NCBI GenBank assembly: GCA_963678675.1
Contig: OY783192.1
Location: forward strand, 22,562,375-22,626,374
DNA from: Xiphydria camelus
Lineage: Eukaryota > Arthropoda > Insecta > Hymenoptera > Xiphydriidae
Direction: 5' to 3'
DNA: 64,000 nucleotides
The position numbers were made by a program, and so were the translations under genes. Shown one piece after another: positions 55,601 to 64,000 of this stretch (within the stretch, counting starts at the first letter, position 1; each line of letters begins with the position of its first letter). The notes beneath the pieces are model-generated. The model made no database searches. It had not been told where the DNA came from and was given only the letters and a program-made list of their open reading frames with translations.

Positions 55601-56318
55601 CGAAAAAATCGGTTATTTTAAACTGTGATTGCAACAATTATGCATCAAATATTCTAAAAATTTGAAAGACGAGTGCTCTAATCGTTTCGTTGACCTAAAA
55701 ATGCCACAAATCAATTTTTTAAATGAAAATTAAGATGGGTGTAGCTCGGAGGGGGTGTATTTTAGGGCACATGTTTATAGGAAAAAAAAAGTCTTATTTT
55801 GATCTCAAAAATACGCCCTTCAAATATTTGTATTGAATTTTGAAACACCCTGTATACCTATAAAGATCATCACACTCTGATAAGGTTATAAACCACCCCA
55901 CCCCTAAACAAATTATTTCGGAACTTTTCATGTGATGAGCAATCACGTTAGTGATTTCTTTGCAAAAGATACTCGTACTCTGCACACTCTTTGTATTTTA
56001 TGATAAAACGATATCAGTAAATTGCAAGAAAACTAAGTAGGACAATGCTTTTCATTTCGTAATGTAGAGTATATACCTTGATGCACTGTCGTCCACATTC
56101 GATACATTGTGCCTAAAATGAGGATCAAAAATACATAATTTAGAAGATAACCTATACATCGCGGAAGAAATAATTAATCTACGTACCCCGCATATATATA
56201 TACACAATATGGACAATTACCTGTAATTGAGAAAAGCGTCAGGTGCCCTCCTCTTGTACCTGAACTTTGACATAGGAATTCGCCTTTTTTTACTCTTCCT
56301 ATAATCCTCTTGTTCCAT
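52609..56318 (-). CDS. Transposase with Mutator-like DDE domain and YqaJ-type nuclease, two exons
   Basis: Exon 1 is 56318-56221 (ATG to AG|GTAATT), giving a basic N-terminus (SKKRRIPMSKFRYKRR). Exon 2 is 55030-52609 behind TTTTCCTTTAAAAG. The exons join in frame for 839 codons. Numbering the exon-2 frame from its upstream ATG at 55047 (subtract from the spliced protein by 27): DDE domain about 60-500 with VVCDGSW (D216), MIADGDSSCY (D310) and NPVEQFNN (E468), plus C-x-x-C pairs and CRNHLLRNFC; an Arg-rich linker (530-545); then a YqaJ/lambda-exonuclease-like PD-(D/E)XK domain about 605-770 with ISNEG (E659), GATPDG (D693), LVEIKCP (E703, K705) and YYQIQGQL. The first part would cut the transposon ends. 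The nuclease role is unknown, perhaps end processing or repair. This fusion is known from uncharacterised arthropod proteins. Mobility is inferred from the flanking repeats. Confidence 0.8.
55290..55852. mobile_element. 563-base TA-flanked MITE in the transposase intron
   Basis: Ends CAGGGTGTTTCAAAATCCAG and TTGAATTTTGAAACACCCTG have TA outside. Arms of about 120 bases share GATCAAAATAAGACTTTTT and CATGTGTCCTAAAATACACC. It lies between exon 1 and exon 2, so it does not break the gene. Confidence 0.8.
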
Positions 56319-57184
56319 GATTAACATAACATAATATATCAACAGAATTAACGCGGGAGAATACGCTCTACCAGCAAACAAACTGGCAACGCCGCTCAAG
56401 CCTCTAAGCAGTACGTATATTTCGCTAACGTGTGGCAGCACATTACTGCGGTTAAAATTCACGATGCAATCGTTTACGCGAGCTATGATATTATCGTTTC
56501 TATTACGTATTCTGAAAAAAGTTGTATATGAATTTTGTTCAGAAAGGTTCACTTTATGTTCCTATAGTAACAGATATCGTTTTTTATGTTTGTACGGTCT
56601 TCAATTTAGATGCTGAAAGTGACAATATTGTAGGTGCCATGCAGACGTTTTTACACAAAAATATTTAATTTGGTTATTATAGAAACCTTTAATGATATTT
56701 GATCTGAAAGTGTGATAAGTTTCATATGGATATTGTTTCCCGTTACGAAATGAGCATAGCCCTACTGCGACAAGTTTTGCATGCGTTTCGAGGAGGTATG
56801 TCGGCCTCTTAAGGGAAACTATTATAATGGAAGAAAATATTAAAAATTGACGAAATACAAACGAAGGGAAAATTTAAATCTTTTGAATAGTTTTAAAGAT
56901 GCTTGGTGGTTAATTTTTAGAGAATGTTGTAAACTTTTATTTTATACTGAAAGAGAAAGAAAGATATGTCAACAAATTAAATATTTAATTACATAAATCA
57001 CTTACTTAGTCGAATAAAAGAAGAAACCTGTTTATAATAAGCCGTCCTTAATTTCATCGATTGAAATTCTATTCGTGCAAATAAATATATATTTAGTTTC
57101 ATGCAATTTGACGACAGCATTTAATCCCAAATTCACTTCATTCGATTAATTTTTCATTTTAGCGTGCGCATTTTCTCGTTTCAG

Positions 57185-57270
57185 GGGAATTCTTCAACAG
57201 GACAGAGGAAACTACGAGGAGGCTATATTGAGTTACCAACGAGCCATTCACTTCCGGCCCTCCCTGGCTC
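57185..57270 (+). CDS. Host exon encoding one TPR unit, TMTC (protein O-mannosyltransferase)-like
   Basis: 86 bases lie between a strong acceptor (pyrimidine-rich, ...CTCGTTTCAG) and donor GTAAGT. With one leading and one trailing base it reads GILQQDRGNYEEAILSYQRA, then IHFRPSLA. This is most of a tetratricopeptide repeat: helix A with G-x-Y-E-E-A-I, helix B with Y-x-R-A-I-x-F-R-P. Adjacent F-R-P-x-L-A wording is characteristic of TMTC1/TMTC2-type ER membrane proteins that O-mannosylate cadherins, but other TPR proteins are possible. It is the only splice-bounded conserved exon I find. Its introns run into the transposon-filled regions on both sides. No second exon was found within the window. 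Confidence 0.65.
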
Positions 57271-58618
57271 GTAAGTACAATAATAACAACGTAAAAGCGA
57301 CGGAACGAATTTCATTTTCCTTTTGATCATACGTTACACATCCCCCTAGCAATTTAAAATCACAAAAGCGTTCGCAAAGAGAAACGAGGAACCCTCATTT
57401 GCTTCCCGGATTCCCGTGACTCCTCTGGATATTACGCGTGCTTGCCTGGAATTTCAGAGACTTTTAGCTTTTTCAACTGCGAGGCATAAATAAGCGAATC
57501 GAAAATAACGGACGAGAGATAATGCCAATTAAAGATAATTGACCACGCACTTTCTTTTGCGCCAACCGATATCCTCAAAAAGTATTTAAGTACCTACCGC
57601 TATATTAAAAACTAGCAATTTTCGATAAACGTCTCGAATTCGGTTTTCTTATTAATTTTTGTAAGTATTGAAAATTCGAAATATTTGGACAAAATTATTT
57701 ACCCCGTATTTTTTCATTTCGGCGTTTTTTAAGCTGAAAACGATAGTAAAAAGGGCGGCGCTCTACATCAGCCTGTTGTAAGACTATCTCTCTCGCACTC
57801 GTTGCTTGGCATTAATGCGTCTCTCTTACATTTCGATGACGTGACAACGTTGTAGAAAGAAACGCGCTTATAACTTTGCGAAAAATTAATTTTTCGGACA
57901 TTTTCCCTTTTGTGTAATATTAAATATTTATATAGATTACAAATTGGATTTAAAAATATGAATATTTTTTATGAGAGGACCAAATTGTTTTACGCGAAAA
58001 TCAAAAGATTTTTATACCTAGTTGTAATATATTTCTCTCTCGCACGACGGATCTATCGGGAAGGATAGCTCAACCTAAACTGCGATAAAAAAAGGGAAGA
58101 AACGCCACTCGTTTCTCTGCGAATTGATCTTCGACCGCGATTTACTTCGGGCCGCGAGGCTTTCGCTCTCTCCCCCTTTATGTAGGAAACAGTTGGGCTG
58201 CCGCAGCGCTATGTACCTATTTCGAGTTCATCGAGCATGCGAGTAGGTATCTACCGCGCCGCGCCGCGAGAGCCTTTTCCGGTTATACACTACGACGGTG
58301 GAACAATGGAGAGGATCGATGAACTTCCGAACGGATCTTCGAGGGCGCTCGAATCTATACAGGGTGGATTTCCGTTTGCGATACACGAACGGATATTTAT
58401 ATTGGACGCTATATACACCGAAGCTAAAACAAACTGACAGCGTGTGTAATAACAACGATAATAATAATAATAATAGAACAAATGTAGCGCTATAGTAATA
58501 TCGTATAAAACGGTATTACTTTGGCGTCTTACAAAAATAATAATTTATAATTTGTTTTTTCTATCGAGCAGTGTAAATCACGAGTGATCATAATCTTGAT
58601 CGAAAGCTATTTTATACA
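57271..58618. other. Single-copy host-like sequence downstream of the TPR exon
   Basis: I find no internal copy of this stretch. It is mixed in composition with a CpG-rich part at 58130-58340 and an ATA/ATAATA run at 58455-58475. It is probably intron. No further TPR-coding stretch with splice signals is evident. 56813-57184 upstream of the exon likewise looks like plain AT-rich intron. Confidence 0.4.
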
Positions 58619-58620
58619 TA

Positions 58621-59554
58621 CCGCATGTCCTATGGCCAACCGCGCAGGTGAGCTGCGACCTGAATTCTTGACTTCGGCAGTATTTATGGTACAGTTAGAG
58701 TGGGCTTCAGACGAGTGCGCTGCATAAGAACGAAAAGTGTCGACTGCTCTTCTAATAGCTGTCACTTCGGGAGATCGAAGCGTTTCGTGTAACCTCAAAA
58801 TCGTAAAGTTTTGATTTAGTAGTGAACAATTTGTAGAAGTGATGAGAAATAATCATAAATAGTATGCGCAGTAGCGCCACACACACACTGACGCAGTCAC
58901 ATGTACACGGCTTACGTCTGACGCTTGATTTCCCAGGAAGGTCCCACCGTAGAGCCATAGCATAGATGTTTACACATCAATAATCTTCCGAATTGACACC
59001 TTAGGTATCGCTCACGCCACTTCGTAAAACTACTTCCTAGACACGCGCGGTGCTAGCGCGGAAATAATTTCTGAAACAAATAGGCATGAGGCGTGTAATT
59101 CGGTTGGACATCGAAAAAACCCGAATGATTGTTAACTCTCACTTCTGAACATTACTTACCATTTATTCAAAGATTCACGATTTCGAGCTTAGACTTCGAT
59201 CTCCCGAATTGATAGCCAGCGGGAGATCAGACGTTTCATACTTTTCGTAAGAACGCAGCGTAAGAGCGAAAAGCGTCGTCTGATTTCCCGATGGCTGTCA
59301 CAATTCGGAAGATTATTTATGATTATTTCTCATCACTTCTACAAATTATTCACTACTAGTTCAAAACTTTACGATTTTGAGGTTACACGAAATGGTTCGA
59401 TCTCCCGAATTGACAGCTATTAGAAGAGCAGTCGACACTTTTCGTTCTTATGCAGCGCACTCGTCTAAAGCCCACTCTAACTGTACCATAAATACTACCG
59501 AAGTCAAGAATTCAGGTCGCAGCTCACCTGCGCGGTTGGCCATAGGACATGCGG
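58621..59554. mobile_element. 934-base TA-flanked foldback, CCGCATGTCC ends
   Basis: Ends CCGCATGTCCTATGGCCAAC and complement have TA on both sides. Arms of about 240 bases (58621-58860 and 59315-59554) share GAATTCTTGACTTCGG, GCATAAGAACGAAAAGTGTC and TTTGTAGAAGTGATGAG. Internal GGGAGATCGAAGC and CCGAATTGACA words link it to the MITE at 49276. The middle is non-coding. Confidence 0.8.
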
Positions 59555-60716
59555 TATAAACTTCTAACCTATAACATCCGATTATCTAGTTTACTCGCTA
59601 GGAAAAAAACTTGAATACAGTGGTCCCTCTATTACTCGCGCCCTCCATAACTCGCGTGAGAGGGGAAGCGATTGCCCCTACTCCTCCCATCATGCCATAA
59701 CTGCTGCCATAGAATGAAGTGCGCACAGATAGGCCAGTCAAATTTCCGTTTAAATCGAAAAATGAGACATAATGGCGAAAACTTGGGAAAAGGTGTGTTT
59801 TGATGTTATTAATGGAGGGAACATATTAAAAGAAGAATCCCCCCCCCCGCGGCGAAGTGTGTAAAAAAATTATTTATTGTTGAAAAAATCGGTTCTTCGC
59901 TAATATTTTGAAAACTACGTGATCTATTGAAAAACAGTTAAGACAAAAGTTGTAGATAATAAAATTGTCTACAAAAAAGCTACTACACTTTTTACCCTAT
60001 CTTCAACGCCTAACAACCTAGGACCTCCAGATGAGTTGAAATGTTCAAATATTCATAACAAATCCAAAAATTAAGATTTTTGCAATTTTCTTTTTTGTAA
60101 CCCGTTTAGGAAAATCTCACCATTTTTCCTAGCGAAACCAAATTTTGATTTTCATTGTTGTTTACACATGATTGAATTTAAAAGTTTTAAATGCTTGAAT
60201 TTACATAGAAATTTGCAAATAAAAATTTTTTTAATTATACCATCGTTTATTTTGGATTGTTTCTGAATAAAAAAATAAATAGCAATTCAACGTGTCTCAT
60301 CTGGTTTCTAAGATATGCTAAATTGAAAAGGAAGGAGATTTATGCGATGATCACCACTGACTACACAAACTGTGCCAAACATATAGACGTTTGTGTGCGC
60401 GCGCTGCTGCAGTTGTCTGCGAGTGTTAGTGAGGCAGAGGGTTGGTCTCGGCGTTTCGGCGTAACTGTTCCTTTGCAGGGGATTCGTAGCATCCTGACCA
60501 TGAAAACCTCGCCAACCTAGTAGCCCAGGCAGTGTGCATTATCTTATTTCCATTAGCTTCTTTCCAGCGCCTCCCTAGGTAAACGGTTCTATTTTTGGTT
60601 GATCAACAAAATTGATTCAATTTCATTGAACCGTGCTTGAAGAAACAAAGTTTTGAAAATCGCGTCACGCGCGCGTTCCAAGTGTCTGGAATTGGCGTAC
60701 ATTATATCACCAATGC

Positions 60717-60797
60717 TTCGATAGCGCAACGGTCAAGTTGCCGGGCTGGGAGTCTCGAGATGTCGTGGGTTCAAATCTCGTTGATTTTTTTTTCTTT
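60717..60797 (+). other. tRNA-like Pol III promoter unit, copy 2
   Basis: GCTTCGATAGCGCAACGGTC (A-box-like), then GTGGGTTCAAATCTCG (B-box-like) and a T-run at 60785-60795 that could terminate Pol III. The surrounding GGAATTGGCGTACATTATAT is conserved in all copies. Confidence 0.45.
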
Positions 60798-61476
60798 TTT
60801 CTTTATTAACTCTTTTTTTTTTCATTTGATTGCACCACTCCTTGTTATAGAAAGTGGTTTACATTACCGAATAAAATAATAGTTTCAATGTTTTTCATAG
60901 TTTTACATTATTTTCTTCCTTATTGAGGTGAACCAATATTATTTGTAACAACAGTTGGAAACATCGTTGCGTTCTTTTTACTCTTACATTTCGTCATAGG
61001 AATTTTTGGCTGCCGAAGATTTTGTTCATAATTTTGGGTGATAGTTGTCGAAAAAACATTTGAAGCACACCGTATTTTGACACCATAAGCATTTATTTTG
61101 ACGAATGGGATTTTGCCACACGCACATTTACAGTTTAAAAGCGTTATGGAAAAGCAAATTTCATTGTTTCATTCAGTGTTTCAAATGTTTTTTCGACAAT
61201 TATCATCGAAAATCACGAACAAAATTTTCGGCAGCCAAAAATTCCCATAACGAAATGTGAGAGCAAAAAAAATGCAACGATGTTTCCAACTGTTCTCACA
61301 AATAATATTCTGCCGTGCTAAGACAGGAAGTCGTATCTGCAAAAAAGTCGTATTTGAACATATCTATGAGAAAAATCATCTCTGAAACACAGTGCTTTGA
61401 GAACAAATTTTTTGGAAAAACGCGTCGTGCGCGCGCGTTCCAAGTGTCTGGAATTGGCGTACATTATATCACCAAT

Positions 61477-61549
61477 GCTTCGATAGCGCAACGGTCAAGT
61501 TGCCGGGCTGGGAGTCTCGATGGCGTGGGTTCAAATCTTGTTGGTTTTT
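61477..61549 (+). other. tRNA-like Pol III promoter unit, copy 3
   Basis: Same boxes as copy 2. The B-box region is GTGGGTTCAAATCTTG and two bases are missing between GTCTCGA and TGGCGTGG. It lies in the extra segment inside the palindrome. Confidence 0.45.
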
Positions 61550-62326
61550 TCTTCTTCTTTGTTAACTCTTTTTTTCATTTGATTGCAACCCATTCTTGTT
61601 ATAGAAAGTGGTTTGCATTATCGTATAAAATAATAGTTTCAATTTTGTTCATAGTTTTACATTTTTTTCTCCCTCATTGAATTTAACCAATACTGCCGTG
61701 CTAAGACAGGAAGTCGTATCTACACTTTAACACATTACGGTATGTTCAAATAGCCAAAAAAGCAAAAATCGATGTTTTTGCACATACGACTTCCTATCTT
61801 AGCAGGGCAGAATATCATTTATGAGAACAGTTGGAAACATCGTTGCATTTTTTTTGCTCTTACATTTTGTTATGGGAATTTTTGGCTGCCGAAAATTTTG
61901 TTCGTGATTTTCGATGATAATTGTCGAAAAAACATTTGAAACACTGAATGAAACAATGAAATTTGCTTTTCCATAACGCTTTTAAACTGTAAATGTGCGT
62001 GTGGCAAAATCCCATTCGTCAAAATAAATGCTTATGGGGTCAAAATACGGTGTGCTTCAAATGTTTTTTCGACAACTATCACCCAAAATTATGAACAAAA
62101 TCTTCGGCAGCCAAAAATTCCTATGACGAAATGTAAGAGTAAAAAAAACGCAACGATGATTCCAACTGTTGTTACAAATAATATTGGTTCACCTCAATAA
62201 GGAAGAAAATAATGTAAAACTATGAAAAACGTTGAAACTATTATTTTATTCGGTAATGTAAACCACTTTCTATAACAAGAAGTGGTGCAATCAAATGAAA
62301 AAAAAAGAGTTAATAAAGAAAAAAGA

Positions 62327-62402
62327 AAAAAACCAACGAGATTTGAACCCACGACATCGAGACTCCCAGCCCGGCAACTTGACCGTTGCCCTATCGAAGC
62401 AT
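62327..62402 (-). other. tRNA-like Pol III promoter unit, copy 4
   Basis: Minus-strand mirror of copy 2 within the right arm. The A-box reads TAGGGCAACGG, one change from the others. 63677-64000 at the window end holds nothing I recognise. Confidence 0.45.
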
Positions 62403-64000
62403 TGGTGATATAATGTACGCCAATTCCAGACACTTGGAAGGCGCGCGTGACGCGATTTTCAAAAATTTGTTTCTTCAAGCACTGTTCAATGAAATTGAAT
62501 CAATTTTGTTGATCAACCAAAAATAGGACCGTTTACCTAGGAGGCGCTGGAAAGAAGCTAATGGAAATAAGATAATGCACACTGCCTGGGCTACTAGGTT
62601 GGCGAGGTAATCATGGTCACGATGCTACGAATCCCCTGCAACGGAACAGTTACTCCGAAACGCCGAGACCAACCCTCTGCCTCACTAACACTCGCAGGCA
62701 ACTGCAGCAGCGCGCGCACACAAACGTCTATATGTTTGGCACAGTTTGTGTAGTCAGTGGTGATCATCGCATAAATCTCCTTCCTTTTCAATTTAGCATA
62801 TCTTGCAAACCAGATGAGACACGTTGAATTGCTATTTATCTTTTTATTCAGAAACAATCCAAAATAAACGATGGTATAATTTAAAAAATTTTTAATTGCA
62901 AATTTCTATGTAAATTCAAGCATTTAAAACTTTAAAAATCAATCATGTGTAAACAACAATGAAAATCAAAATTTGGTTTCGCTAGGAAAAATGATGAGAT
63001 TTTTCTAAGCGGGTTACAAAAAAGAAAATTGCAAAAATCTTAATTTTTGGATTTGTTATGAATATTTGAACATTTCAACTCATCTGGAGGTCTTATCTTG
63101 TTAGGCGTTGAAGATAGGGTAAAAAATGTAATAGCTTTTTTGTAGACAATTTTATTATCTACAACTTTTGTCTTAACTATTTTTCAATAGATCACGTAGT
63201 TTTCAAAATATTAGCGAAGAACCGATTTTTTCAACAATAAATAATTTTTTTACACACTTCGCCGGGGGGGGATTCTTCTTTTAATATGTTCCCTCCATTA
63301 ATAACATAAAAACACACCTTTTCCCAAGTTTTCGCCATTATGTCTCATTTTTCGATTTAAACGGAAATTTGACTGGACTACAGAGGTGCGCATGAAAATA
63401 TAGAGGAGAAGCCGGTATGTATGGAGAGACGTGCTACCTAACTTCAAGCTTCACCACTAGTTGCGCACGATCGTTCGCCGTATCCCTTCCAAGCAGCTGC
63501 ACACGGTCCCAATTTCACCAGAGCTGCGCGCAACTTACCGTGTGTTCTCTGTCTAAAAACCACGCTGTCTCTTTCTTTTGCCACGCCTCCATTGAGGTGA
63601 GCGGGGGCTGAAGCGAACTCATAATTCTGCGAATTTACAGCCCCGAAACGCGCGAGTTATAGAGGGACCACTGTAGCTATTATCTCGATATCTATGAACT
63701 TTTGACCTCGATCGACATAAAACTTTGTTCTAAGTAAAAATGTAATCTTCAAAAAAGTATTATACGAATATGAATCAAAAGTGCAGAGGTAGCAAGATAA
63801 TAGCGATTCAAGTTTTCACACTCGCAAATAAATGTCAAATTATACAACATTCGTTGCCGCACACACAGATAAAAGTTTACTTATAATTAATAAACGTATA
63901 CTTGAATATGATGAAATAAATATTTCATTGAAACAAACAAATATTCATTAACTATTAGGTGTATAACTGTATAAAATCGAATAAATTTTCTAATAATTAA

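Larger units (their letters stand above)
51620..56808 (-). mobile_element. 5.19-kb TTAA transposon, apparently intact (Kolobok-like)
   Basis: Termini GAGGCCGACATACC and GGTATGTCGGCCTC are flanked by TTAA (51616-51619, 56809-56812). It carries one two-exon gene on the minus strand with no stop or frameshift. A MITE sits in its intron. TTAA targets together with a THAP/Mutator-like DDE gene fit the Kolobok superfamily best; piggyBac also uses TTAA but has a different transposase. Intact ends, intact target duplication and an open gene make it the best candidate for an active element here. Confidence 0.8.
59737..63378. mobile_element. 3.6-kb palindrome of the CCAGTCAAATTTCC family
   Basis: The left arm (from 59737, CCAGTCAAATTTCCGTTTAA) and right arm (to 63378) are near-complementary over more than 1.2 kb, and shorter inner arms continue toward about 61750. 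An extra segment (about 61340-61694) lies between direct repeats CTGCCGTGCTAAGACAGGAA (61311 and 61695), breaking the symmetry and adding a further tRNA-like unit. Relatives: 1-1064, 19552-20545, 22795-23105. Nothing in it encodes a transposase. Confidence 0.75.
59617..63674. mobile_element. Outer TA-flanked element, CAGTGGTCCCTCTAT ends, carrying a nested palindrome
   Basis: CAGTGGTCCCTCTATTACTC (left) and GAGTTATAGAGGGACCACTG (right) are flanked by TA (59615-59616, 63675-63676). CAGTNGTCCCTC-type ends with TA resemble pogo/Tigger MITEs. About 115 bases on the left and 290 on the right are its own sequence; the rest is the inserted palindrome at 59737-63378. It has no transposase. Confidence 0.6.

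Noticed and set aside
60717..60797. Functional tRNA gene
   Set aside because: Repeated four times within transposon arms, T-stem pairing imperfect, no convincing acceptor stem; treated as a tRNA-derived promoter unit.

Overview
The window looks like a repeat-saturated stretch of an insect genome, most likely hymenopteran (low confidence on the order). It is AT-rich and full of animal DNA transposons. These include a mellifera-type mariner, Tc1-, Tc4/Tc5- and PIF/Harbinger-type remains, Helitron/Helentron pieces, TTAA-specific elements and a non-LTR retrotransposon with RNase H. Only one short stretch resembles a conserved host gene: an 86-base spliced exon at 57185-57270 encoding a TPR unit like those of the TMTC O-mannosyltransferases. 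The simplest reading is that much of the window is intron or flank of that gene, filled by nested transposons.

Layout. 1-9.3 kb: one arm of a TA-flanked family, a TTAA-flanked MITE, a mariner broken by a 369-base Helitron, and degenerate self-complementary arrays (GGCCAAT type, then CCCATT type). 9.3-13.6 kb: an ORF that may start a transposon gene, a 575-base TTAA MITE, a GC-rich single-copy island, and a 1.95-kb nested palindrome around the tail of a Tc1-type transposase gene. 13.8-19.1 kb: inverted re-use of the 3.2-8 kb sequence, interrupted by a 2,469-base element whose empty site survives in the left copy. 19.3-25.7 kb: small dispersed repeats and MITEs. 26.1-28.3 kb: a 2.2-kb foldback with 1-kb arms. 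28.4-33 kb: dispersed repeats and an inverted-repeat element holding a frameshifted zinc-finger (SWIM-like) transposon protein. 33-37 kb: a Tc4/Tc5-like transposon nested in another inverted-repeat element. 37-44.7 kb: an inverted-repeat element carrying a full-length but mutated LINE, itself carrying a 1.5-kb MITE. 44.7-48.3 kb: a THAP exon, Harbinger-type remains and an 830-base CT/CCCT microsatellite. 48.5-51.6 kb: an internally deleted Helentron and Helitron fragments. 51.6-56.8 kb: an apparently intact 5.2-kb TTAA element. 57-58.6 kb: host-like sequence with the TPR exon. 58.6-63.7 kb: two more foldback elements.

The strongest candidate for something new is the 51620-56808 element. It has TTAA duplications, a 14-base terminal repeat, and a two-exon gene that reads open for 839 codons. 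The predicted protein joins a Mutator-like DDE transposase domain to a complete YqaJ-type PD-(D/E)XK nuclease. A 575-base foldback at 9919-10493 has nearly the same termini and the same target, so the window holds a plausible autonomous/non-autonomous pair. The nesting orders several insertions in time: mariner before Helitron; inverted-repeat element before LINE before CAAGG-ended MITE; GGCCAAT unit before the 2,469-base element.
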